Positions 1 through 5,965 of a DNA stretch of 5,965 nucleotides are shown here, piece by piece; position 1 is the stretch's first letter; each line of letters opens with the position of its first letter. The DNA is from an uncultured Nitrospinaceae bacterium (GTDB lineage Bacteria; Nitrospinota; Nitrospinia; Nitrospinales; VA-1), in contig CALJGH010000249.1 in assembly GCA_938073925.1 (NCBI GenBank), positions 1-5,965 on the forward strand, written 5' to 3'. The position numbers and the translations under genes are program-made. The notes under the pieces are model-generated. The model did not search any database. It was not told the origin of the DNA and was given only the letters and a program-made list of their open reading frames with translations.

Positions 1-8
1 CTAGTTAA

Positions 9-752
9 ATGGAATCCCTTGAAAATGCAATTGAGGTTCGGCATCTAAGAAAAGCCTTTGGTACCTTAAAGGCTGTTGATGGGATAGATTTCGAATTGAA
101 GCAGGGAGAATTCCTGACCGTTTTTGGTCCTAATGGGGCGGGTAAAACCACGCTGATAAAAATTCTTGCAGGTTTGACACAGCCTTCATCAGGAACAGCA
201 AAGGTAGCGGGTTTCGATATTGCTGAAGGGCACCCGGAAATGCGAAAGGAGATCGGTATTATATCCCATGCCACCGCATTATATGCCGACCTGACACCCC
301 TTGAAAACCTGATATTTTTTGCGCGGATGCACGGCCTCAAGCAACCTGAAGACAGGGCCTTGAAAGTTATCGAGGAAGTGGGGCTAAGTCCGAGAAGAAA
401 CGATCGGATTAGGACTTTTTCCCGCGGTATGTTGCAACGACTTTCTATTGCCCGCGCAGTTCTTCACGACCCAGCCATTTTGTTTCTGGATGAACCTTTT
501 ACTGGTTTGGACCTTCACGCCACCAATGTTCTTAAAGAGCATCTGCAGAGACTGCATGACCGCCATCGCACTATATTAATGACCACACATGATATTTCCT
601 GTGGATTGGAAATGTGCGACAAGGTTGCTTTGCAAGTGCAGGGGAAATTTGCGTTTCTGGAAAATATTACTGATGTCGATAAAGATCAATTTGAGTCCAT
701 ATATTTTGATGCTGTTCGCGATAACCAGTTTGCGATGAAGATAGACTTTTGA
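9..752 (+). CDS. ccmA: CcmA, heme exporter ATP-binding subunit (cytochrome c maturation)
   Basis: This 247-residue ABC ATPase powers CcmAB, which releases heme-loaded CcmE from CcmC/CcmD during cytochrome c maturation at the inner membrane. Visible motifs are Walker A GPNGAGKT (40-47), a degenerate signature SRGMLQR (138-144), Walker B ILFLDEP (157-163, D161/E162), a D-loop (GLD, 166-168) and the switch histidine H194. The Q-loop reads SHATALYADLTPLENL, so Ala88 stands where many ABC proteins, including E. coli CcmA as I recall it, carry Gln. The codon immediately before ATG is an in-frame TAA (6-8), so the start cannot lie further upstream. No ribosome binding site can be judged from the eight bases available. 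ccmB follows after 32 nt. ATPase identity is certain; CcmA rather than another ABC-2 ATPase rests mainly on the ccmB/D/C neighbours and the family-like Q-loop region. Confidence 0.95.
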   Translation: MESLENAIEVRHLRKAFGTLKAVDGIDFELKQGEFLTVFGPNGAGKTTLIKILAGLTQPSSGTAKVAGFDIAEGHPEMRKEIGIISHATALYADLTPLENLIFFARMHGLKQPEDRALKVIEEVGLSPRRNDRIRTFSRGMLQRLSIARAVLHDPAILFLDEPFTGLDLHATNVLKEHLQRLHDRHRTILMTTHDISCGLEMCDKVALQVQGKFAFLENITDVDKDQFESIYFDAVRDNQFAMKIDF

Positions 753-784
753 TAGGGAATAGATACCTATAAACAAAATCGACT

Positions 785-1465
785 ATGAATTTATATTTAA
801 ATCAAATCGCTGCGATCGTTTGGAAAGACTTTGTCACTGAGTTGAAAACTCGGGAACTGCTCAGTGCTATGTTTATTTTTGCATTATTGGTGATTTTGAT
901 TTTTATCTTTTCGATTAACCTCAGTATTGTAAAAGCCAGTGAGGTGGGGCCCGGAATTTTGTGGGTAGCGTTTCTATTTGCGGGAACAATTGGGTTGAAC
1001 CGATCTTTTATGTTGGAAAAAGAAAACGGTTGCCTTATGGGGCTGATGCTTGTTCCAGCTGATCGAACGACCATATACTTTGGAAAATTGATCAGTAATC
1101 TGATTTTTTTATCGATCATGGAACTTTTCATCCTTCCCCTTTTTATGATATTTTTTAATATCGATCTTTTGTCGCACCTGGGTCCACTTTTAGTCGTGGT
1201 GTTTCTAGGGACTTTGGGGTTTTGTGCTTTGGGGACTCTTTTGTCATCACTATCAGCAAACCTTAAAACGCGTGAGATTATGCTGCCCATCCTTCTTTAT
1301 CCGCTGCTGATTCCAATTATTATTGGAGCGGTGAGGATGACCGGGCAGGTTCTTGATGGGACGGAGCTCGCTGATATGATGAAGTGGATTGGTTTGACGG
1401 CGTCCTTCGATATAATCTATATTGGGGTTTCCATAATGACGATAGACCATATTTTGGAGGAATGA
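785..1465 (+). CDS. ccmB: CcmB, heme exporter membrane subunit
   Basis: This 226-residue integral membrane protein is the partner of CcmA in the CcmAB transporter that frees holo-CcmE. Its length matches the family (about 220). It starts with an amphipathic stretch IVWKDFVTELKTRE (11-24), typical of CcmB, followed by six likely membrane segments near 26-47, 57-72, 100-124, 132-156, 165-183 and 199-221. A conserved-looking REIMLPILLYPLLIPIII block lies at 163-180, and the loop RSFMLEKENGCLMGL (73-87) is also family-like. The start ATG at 785 has no clear Shine-Dalgarno sequence; the spacer after ccmA is AT-rich, and coupling to ccmA translation is inferred. The stop TGA (1463-1465) lies 4 nt before the ccmD start, and the ccmD ribosome binding site sits inside the ccmB 3' end. 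Confidence 0.94.
   Translation: MNLYLNQIAAIVWKDFVTELKTRELLSAMFIFALLVILIFIFSINLSIVKASEVGPGILWVAFLFAGTIGLNRSFMLEKENGCLMGLMLVPADRTTIYFGKLISNLIFLSIMELFILPLFMIFFNIDLLSHLGPLLVVVFLGTLGFCALGTLLSSLSANLKTREIMLPILLYPLLIPIIIGAVRMTGQVLDGTELADMMKWIGLTASFDIIYIGVSIMTIDHILEE
1456..1460 (+). promoter_or_regulatory. Ribosome binding site for ccmD
   Basis: GGAGG lies nine bases before the ATG at 1470 and decides that start. An ATG at 1462 in another frame is only 1 nt from this GGAGG and would encode a 41-residue peptide without CcmD features. The site lies inside the last codons of ccmB. Confidence 0.75.
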
Positions 1466-1469
1466 TTGA

Positions 1470-1616
1470 ATGGATAACTTTGGGTTCCTGTTTGCCGCGA
1501 ATGCGTTTGTGTGGGGGGGGATTATTTATTATGTTTATACTCTCAAACAACGTAGCCGGGAGTTGGAAAAAGACTTGGAATTACTAAAAGAAACTCTTAG
1601 CAGGGAATCGCGATAA
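1470..1616 (+). CDS. ccmD: CcmD, small membrane protein of heme export complex
   Basis: This gene encodes a 48-residue peptide. CcmD is a small single-span protein that joins CcmC and holo-CcmE to the CcmAB transporter for release of heme-loaded CcmE. The sequence begins MDNFGFLFAANAFVW, then GGIIYYVYTL, giving one membrane helix at about 4-25. A charged helical tail follows (KQRSRELEKDLELLKE, 26-41). This matches the usual short CcmD layout of an aromatic/Ala-rich start with a VW pair, a TM helix, and an Arg/Glu/Leu tail. It begins 4 nt after the ccmB stop, and its TAA (1614-1616) shares its last A with the ccmC ATG. A run of eight G (1513-1520) encodes part of V14-W15-G16-G17, and the frame stays open across it. 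The position between ccmB and ccmC, rather than after ccmC, differs from the E. coli order. Confidence 0.88.
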   Translation: MDNFGFLFAANAFVWGGIIYYVYTLKQRSRELEKDLELLKETLSRESR

Positions 1617-2329
1617 TGAATCAGGAGACGACCGAAGAGTCGAACGAAGAAAGCTACATACTTGTCTGGTTGACGGGCATCGTATTTCTTGTGGCGATGG
1701 CGGCCATCTTCCTTTATGTGCCAACGGAGCAAACCGAAGGCCCAGTTCAGCGAATCATGTATATTCATATTCCCTCTGCCTGGCTCTCGTTCTTTGCATT
1801 TTTTATTGTGTTCATCTGTTCTATTCTGTTTCTTTGGAAAAAGGAAAGAGAGTGGGATATCTACGCATATGCCTCGGCTGAAATAGGGGTGATTTTCTGT
1901 TCCCTGGTTTTGATAACTGGTCCTATATGGGCAAAACCTATCTGGGGCACTTGGTGGGTTTGGGACGCACGCTTAACTTCGACCTTAATTTTATGGCTTA
2001 TTTATGTTGCCTATTTGATGTTGCGTGCACAAACCGATGCAGGTTCCATGAGAGCTCGCTATGCAGCGGTATTGGGTATTGTTGGCTTTCTGAATATTCC
2101 CTTTATCCACTTTTCTGTTTTATGGTGGCGGACATTTCATCCTCAACCCAAAGTGATCTCGTCCGAAGGCTTTGGAAAAGGTATGGAGACAAGCATGCTG
2201 ATTACATTGGGAATCTCACTATGCGCATTTACACTTCTCTATTTTTTACTCATGGGACAACGTGTTAGGCAGGAAAAATTAAAAGATGAAATCGACAGTC
2301 TTAAAAGAGAACAGCTTTATTCATCTTAA
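1616..2329 (+). CDS. ccmC: CcmC, heme lyase for CcmE (WWD/HHP family)
   Basis: This 237-residue membrane protein binds heme at the periplasmic face and passes it to CcmE. The tryptophan-rich WWD motif WGTWWVWDARLT is at 109-120. The two candidate axial histidines are H51 (in RIMYIHIPSAW) and H174 (in VLWWRTFHP); these correspond to the conserved pair of E. coli CcmC. H164 is an additional histidine. Six membrane segments are apparent near 15-35, 55-73, 87-104, 119-136, 149-169 and 192-212. The length is close to E. coli CcmC (245), and the full-size CcmF/CcsA architecture is absent. Its ATG overlaps the ccmD stop (TAATG), with AGGGA at 1602-1606 as a possible ribosome site. The charged tail after 213 is encoded where the next gene already begins, a 44-nt overlap. 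Confidence 0.96.
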   Translation: MNQETTEESNEESYILVWLTGIVFLVAMAAIFLYVPTEQTEGPVQRIMYIHIPSAWLSFFAFFIVFICSILFLWKKEREWDIYAYASAEIGVIFCSLVLITGPIWAKPIWGTWWVWDARLTSTLILWLIYVAYLMLRAQTDAGSMRARYAAVLGIVGFLNIPFIHFSVLWWRTFHPQPKVISSEGFGKGMETSMLITLGISLCAFTLLYFLLMGQRVRQEKLKDEIDSLKREQLYSS

Positions 2330-2864
2330 AAAACATGGGTTGCTTTATCTGCTGTTTGTTATTGTGTTGGCGGTTGTTTTCTATCGCATTCAACTTTCCC
2401 CAAATCAAAAGACGGGTCTCGATCAGGAGAGACCTGAAGTAGGGCATCCGGCTCCAGATTTTACGCTGAGAAATCTGCAGGGTAATTTAGAAGGGCTAAC
2501 GGATCATAAAGATAAGGTTATTATTTTAAACTTTTGGGCCACTTGGTGTGCTCCCTGTCTTGAAGAAATGCCTGCTTTTGAAAAACTATACCGTAGGTAT
2601 CGGTCGCAAAGGCTCACAGTGCTTGCTGTTAGCCTGGATAAGGGCGATATCTCGAAGGTCAAAGGTTTTGTCGATACGAATAATCTGACTTTCCCGGTTC
2701 TTATCGATTCTGACGGGGTCGCAGAGAAGCTCTATCCTTCCTTTACCATCCCCTTTACTTATGTGATAGATAAAGAGGGCAGGGTGGCTGCACGCGTTGA
2801 TGGTGCAAAAAACTGGGCCTCGGATGAAACTTTTGTGGCGTTGGATATATTAATAAAAGGATAA
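2286..2864 (+). CDS. Membrane-anchored thioredoxin-like protein (TlpA/ResA/CcmG type)
   Basis: This 192-residue protein has one N-terminal membrane anchor (about 18-35) and a periplasmic thioredoxin fold (about 50-190). Features are the AhpC/TSA-Redoxin-style opening GHPAPDFTLRNLQG (53-66), the active site WATWCAPC with C88 and C91, an EEMP segment after it, and the cis-proline P156 in FTIPFTYVID. Proteins of this type, such as CcmG/DsbE and ResA, reduce the CXXCH cysteines of apocytochrome c before heme attachment. Its place directly after ccmC supports that role, though the sequence alone does not separate CcmG from a generic TlpA. The ATG at 2286 lies inside ccmC and has AGGA at 2271-2274, 11 nt upstream. 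No in-frame ATG follows before the anchor, and the TTG at 2340 lacks a ribosome site, so the overlapping start is preferred. Confidence 0.9.
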   Translation: MKSTVLKENSFIHLKKHGLLYLLFVIVLAVVFYRIQLSPNQKTGLDQERPEVGHPAPDFTLRNLQGNLEGLTDHKDKVIILNFWATWCAPCLEEMPAFEKLYRRYRSQRLTVLAVSLDKGDISKVKGFVDTNNLTFPVLIDSDGVAEKLYPSFTIPFTYVIDKEGRVAARVDGAKNWASDETFVALDILIKG

Positions 2865-2870
2865 TATTTA

Positions 2871-3278
2871 ATGGAAAATGAAGAGTTGATAGTAGCTGCG
2901 AATGAAAGTTTTTATAAAGCATTCAATGCCCGTGATCTAGATGCTATGAAAAGGGTCTGGAGTTCACATGAAAAGGTGACTTGTGTCCATCCTGGCTGGG
3001 AGCCTTTAAGTGGACTCGAACCCATTATTGATAGTTGGCAGGGCATATTTAAAAACTCGGGGAATATGGATATTCAGGCCACGGATGTCAGTGTGACAAC
3101 ATCAGAAGGTTTGGCCTGGGTTTCTTGTGTTGAAAAACTTTATACCATTGCTACTAATGGTGTTCTGGCATCCAAGGTCTTTTCCACGAACTTGTTTCAA
3201 CTGAATGGAGGAACTTGGAAAATGATAATGCACCATGCATCGCCCCTACCTTCTTCACCAGAGAGCGAAGAGGAGTAA
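2871..3278 (+). CDS. SnoaL/NTF2-like domain protein of unknown function
   Basis: This 135-residue protein has no signal peptide or membrane segment, so it is probably cytoplasmic. It shows the NTF2-like/SnoaL cone-fold pattern. An N-terminal helix AANESFYKAFNARDLDAM (9-26) is followed by VTCVHPGWEPLSG (36-48), IIDSWQGIF (52-60), then alternating strands such as GLAWVSCVEKLY and STNLFQLNGGTWKMIMHHAS. The tail is acidic (SPESEEE). HPGW with a downstream G..I...W pattern is typical of the SnoaL-like group found as stand-alone proteins, which includes enzymes and ligand-binding proteins; no catalytic role can be assigned. AAAGGA (2856-2861) precedes the ATG by nine bases. The start is 6 nt after the thioredoxin-like gene, so it is probably the last gene of the ccm transcript. 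No hairpin terminator is visible after it. Confidence 0.82.
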   Translation: MENEELIVAANESFYKAFNARDLDAMKRVWSSHEKVTCVHPGWEPLSGLEPIIDSWQGIFKNSGNMDIQATDVSVTTSEGLAWVSCVEKLYTIATNGVLASKVFSTNLFQLNGGTWKMIMHHASPLPSSPESEEE

Positions 3279-3285
3279 TATTTCT

Positions 3286-4253
3286 TTATTTTTCTTTTAA
3301 AAAGCATGCAACATAATGGTCGGGAGCGATCTCTTTGAGAGTCGGCTCCATTTCCTCGCATTGCTTTTCCTTTAAAGGACAGCGTGTATGAAAAGAGCAG
3401 CCTTGCGGCGGGTTTGACGGATCGGGAATGTCTCCGCGCACTTTTAATTTTTGTTTTTTTTGTCCTGATTCCATACCAGGAACCGCATTAATCAGGGCCT
3501 CAGTGTATGGGTGCCCGGGCCTTTTGTAAATTTCTTCGATACTGGCAATCTCAACAATTTTCCCCAGATACATCACCGCCACTCGATCACAAAAATACTC
3601 CACAATACTCATATCGTGAGAAATGAAGAGAAAGGCTATTTCCAGCTTTTCTCTTAAATCCATCATCAAATTGATGATTTGGGCTTGTATTGAAACATCC
3701 AGAGCGGACACCGGTTCATCAGCGACCACGAGGCTTGGGTTTAATGCGATGGCTCTGGCAATACCCACGCGCTGCAATTGACCTCCGCTCATCTCATGGG
3801 AATATCGGTTGACATAATCGGATGAAAGTCCAACCTGTTCGAGCAGTCCTATCGCAGCTTCGGAGACGTTCTCTTTGAAACCATGTATTGCAAAAGGTTC
3901 GCGCAATACGTCGCCGATTTTTCGTCTCGGGTTTATTGATGAAAAGGGATCTTGGAAAATCATCTGCATTTCTTTTCTCAGGTTGCGAAGTTCGATTTCT
4001 GAAAGGGATGCGAGATTTTTTCCTTTGAAGTGGACTGAGCCGGAGGTTGGGGATTCCAGTCGTAGGAGGGTGCGTGCGGCTGTTGATTTGCCGCATCCAC
4101 TTTCACCTACAAGGCCCAGTGTTTCTCCTTCCTTAAGTTTGAACGAAATACCATCCACTGCACGGACAGGAGTTGTATTGCTTCCTACAATAGTATTTCT
4201 GGAAGGGAAATATTTTTTAAGATCTTTTACTTCCAGGAATGAATGCTTATCAG

Positions 4254-4257
<4 letters not shown>
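3286..4257 (-). CDS. dppF: DppF/OppF-type peptide importer ATP-binding protein
   Basis: This 323-residue ATPase is one of the two nucleotide-binding subunits of a dipeptide/oligopeptide (or nickel-peptide type) ABC importer. Numbered from the ATG at 4257, it has Walker A GESGCGKST (51-59), Q-loop Q102 in IFQDP, signature MSGGQLQR (156-163), Walker B VVADEP (177-182) and switch H214. The oligo/dipeptide C-terminal domain begins near RPGHPYTEAL. Cysteines 287, 293, 300 and 318 (C-x5-C-x6-C-x17-C) form the four-Cys motif shown in one DppD structure to hold a [4Fe-4S] cluster. I chose the start at 4257 because it makes an ATGA overlap with the dppD stop and gives the usual family length. An upstream ATG at 4335 would add 26 low-complexity residues inside dppD and has no ribosome site either. 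It converges on the + strand operon, with 7 bp between stops. Confidence 0.92.
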
Positions 4258-5240
<983 letters not shown>

Positions 5241-5249
5241 TAGAGGTAG

Positions 5250-5283
5250 AAAAAAAGGGCGACCCTTGTGGGCCGCCCTTTTT
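5250..5283 (-). terminator. Intrinsic terminator after the exported Cys-rich gene, abutting dppD
   Basis: GGGCG (5257-5261) pairs with CGCCC (5274-5278), and CCC (5263-5265) pairs with GGG (5270-5272). One A/C mismatch interrupts the stem, and the loop is TTGT (5266-5269). The stem is flanked by A7 (5250-5256) and T5 (5279-5283), so read on the - strand it ends in seven U, the classic Rho-independent form. It lies 20 bp past the stop of the upstream - strand gene. It could also act on the + strand (five U), but no + strand gene leads into it. Only 9 bp separate it from the dppD ATG. Confidence 0.85.
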
Positions 5284-5303
5284 CTTAAGTTAAAATGAAA
5301 TGA

Positions 5304-5765
5304 CTATTTCGCTTTTTCAAGACATTCTTTTTCAAGTTCAGCACTAACAATATTTTTACATTTGTTAGAATCGCCTTGAACTATTGCATAGCAATAAGCC
5401 TGGCTGTCTCGATTTAAGATCAGAGTGCAATAATAATTGCTATGATCTTTGTGGGCGTATCGAGACTCAGGGTTTTTGATAGGGGACAATGCCAGGCATA
5501 AATGTCGTTTGTCTTCCTTTGATACTTTTCCGGAGGATTTAGCCGCAGTTGAATAGATCCCGGAACGTACCAACTCTTTTGTGGGGCCAAGGCCATCTCT
5601 GACCTCAACGGGAGCAATACCTGGGCGACCTTTTCGGACACTACTTCCATCGCCATCACATGCTGTGGGATCTGGTGTTTCGGCTGACATGGTAGGTGGC
5701 ACCATGACGAATATAAAAAAAGCCAGCATTAGAACAGTCAATCCCAATCGATTATATTGCCACAT
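5304..5765 (-). CDS. Exported cysteine-rich small protein, function unknown
   Basis: This 153-residue protein is not recognised. Residues 1-28 are a signal peptide: a short basic start (NRLG), a hydrophobic core (about 7-22), and a likely cleavage after TMSA, before ETPD. The mature part is therefore periplasmic or secreted. It has six cysteines (36, 90, 113, 125, 136, 148), consistent with three disulfides or metal/heme-free Cys binding; no CXXCH is present. From C113 the cysteines recur every 11-12 residues (CTLILNRDSQAY, CYAIVQGDSNK, CKNIVSAELEKE, CLEKAK), a degenerate repeat with an RDS/GDS element. The middle (about 37-85) is Gly/Lys/Ser-rich and probably flexible. The ATG at 5765 is chosen because GGAGG lies eight bases upstream and the signal peptide starts there. 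ATGs at 5780 and 5825 would place charged residues ahead of it, and the 5780 ATG overlaps the GGAGG itself. An intrinsic terminator follows, so it is probably monocistronic. Confidence 0.78.
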   Translation of the reverse strand: MWQYNRLGLTVLMLAFFIFVMVPPTMSAETPDPTACDGDGSSVRKGRPGIAPVEVRDGLGPTKELVRSGIYSTAAKSSGKVSKEDKRHLCLALSPIKNPESRYAHKDHSNYYCTLILNRDSQAYCYAIVQGDSNKCKNIVSAELEKECLEKAK

Positions 5766-5773
5766 ACATTTAT

Positions 5774-5778
5774 CCTCC
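5774..5778 (-). promoter_or_regulatory. Ribosome binding site of the exported Cys-rich gene
   Basis: Read on the - strand this is GGAGG, followed by the 8-base spacer ATAAATGT and the ATG at 5765. It sets the start of the signal-peptide protein and rules against the longer reading frames from 5780 and 5825. Confidence 0.8.
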
Positions 5779-5830
5779 ATAAGATAACTGTGTTTTTTGA
5801 TTTTTTTAATGAGAATTAAATTCAAATCTA

Positions 5831-5860
5831 TTTTTAAAGGATACCTTATTTTTTAATCAA
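5831..5860 (-). promoter_or_regulatory. Possible sigma70-type promoter for the exported Cys-rich gene
   Basis: On the - strand TTGATT (5860-5855) is followed after 18 bases by TAAAAA (5836-5831), each matching four of six consensus positions. The gap from the likely start of transcription to the ATG is about 60 bases. The whole 5781-5880 stretch is very A/T-rich, so such matches are expected by chance. It is listed because a promoter is needed here and no gene is seen between 5766 and 5965. Confidence 0.3.
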
Positions 5861-5886
5861 ACACCACGGCTTTAAGATAAAAATAG

Positions 5887-5902
5887 AGCCTATGCATAAG
5901 CT
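5887..5902. repeat. Imperfect palindrome AGCCTATGCATAAGCT
   Basis: Eight bases TATGCATA form a perfect palindrome, extended by AGC/GCT on either side with one C/A mismatch, so seven of eight pairs match. It lies upstream of the possible promoter of the exported Cys-rich gene and could be an operator half-site pair. Nothing else supports that, and it may be chance. Confidence 0.3.
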
Positions 5903-5965
5903 ATTGAAAATAAATTGATTATGTTGAATTTGTTAGGTCAGCAGAAATCTTTTCTTTTGAAAATC

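Noticed and set aside
752..770. Small hairpin ATAGG/CCTAT between ccmA and ccmB
   Set aside because: Only five pairs, A/T-rich, with a 9-base loop and no T run after it, so it is too weak to call a terminator or regulatory element.
1462..1587. Alternative reading frame from ATG 1462 (part of a longer open frame starting at 1384) across the ccmB-ccmC gap
   Set aside because: Its peptide has no CcmD features and its start is 1 nt from the GGAGG. The frame from 1470 gives a clear CcmD-like peptide with correct spacing.
5766..5825. Longer start for the exported Cys-rich protein (ATG 5825 or 5780)
   Set aside because: GGAGG at 5774-5778 points to the ATG at 5765, and the shorter protein begins with a proper signal peptide.
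5836..5856. AAGG-ATA-CCTT followed by T6 on the + strand, resembling a terminator
   Set aside because: The stem is only four or five A/T-containing pairs with a 3-base loop, and no + strand gene leads into it.

Overview
The window is about 43-45% GC (estimated by eye) and densely coding. It looks like chromosomal DNA of a Gram-negative bacterium that makes c-type cytochromes by the Ccm (System I) route. The protein style, with a short CcmD of the 'LFAANA.VW' type and a ResA/TlpA protein in the ccm run, suggests a deltaproteobacterium-like or Nitrospinota-like lineage. That placement is an inference from memory, not a search result.

Left half, + strand (9-3278): a tightly packed cytochrome c maturation operon, ccmA-ccmB-ccmD-ccmC-(tlpA/resA-like)-(NTF2/SnoaL-like). 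CcmA is the ATPase, CcmB the membrane subunit and CcmC the heme-handling WWD-type protein. CcmD is a 48-residue membrane peptide at 1470-1616 that is easily missed because it is so short. Together these four charge heme onto CcmE and release it; CcmE and the CcmF/H ligase are not in the window and may lie to the left. The thioredoxin-like protein would keep the CXXCH cysteines of apocytochrome c reduced. The last gene encodes a small NTF2-fold protein of unknown role. Genes are separated by a few bases or overlap, up to 44 nt at ccmC/tlpA, so translation is probably coupled. The promoter lies outside the window.

Right half, - strand: a 153-residue exported cysteine-rich protein of unknown function (5765-5304), an intrinsic terminator (about 5250-5283), then dppD (5240-4254) and dppF (4257-3286). 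The last two are the ATPases of a dipeptide/oligopeptide importer, joined by an ATGA overlap. No permease or binding-protein genes accompany them here. dppF and the ccm operon converge with only 7 bp between stop codons.

I found no convincing undescribed system. The points most worth a second look are the hairpin terminator placed directly against the dppD start codon, the exported protein with an 11-12 residue Cys-repeat tail, the short ccmD gene with its G8 tract and its position between ccmB and ccmC, and the NTF2-like gene ending the ccm run. No RNA genes, insertion sequences, CRISPR arrays or phage genes were seen.
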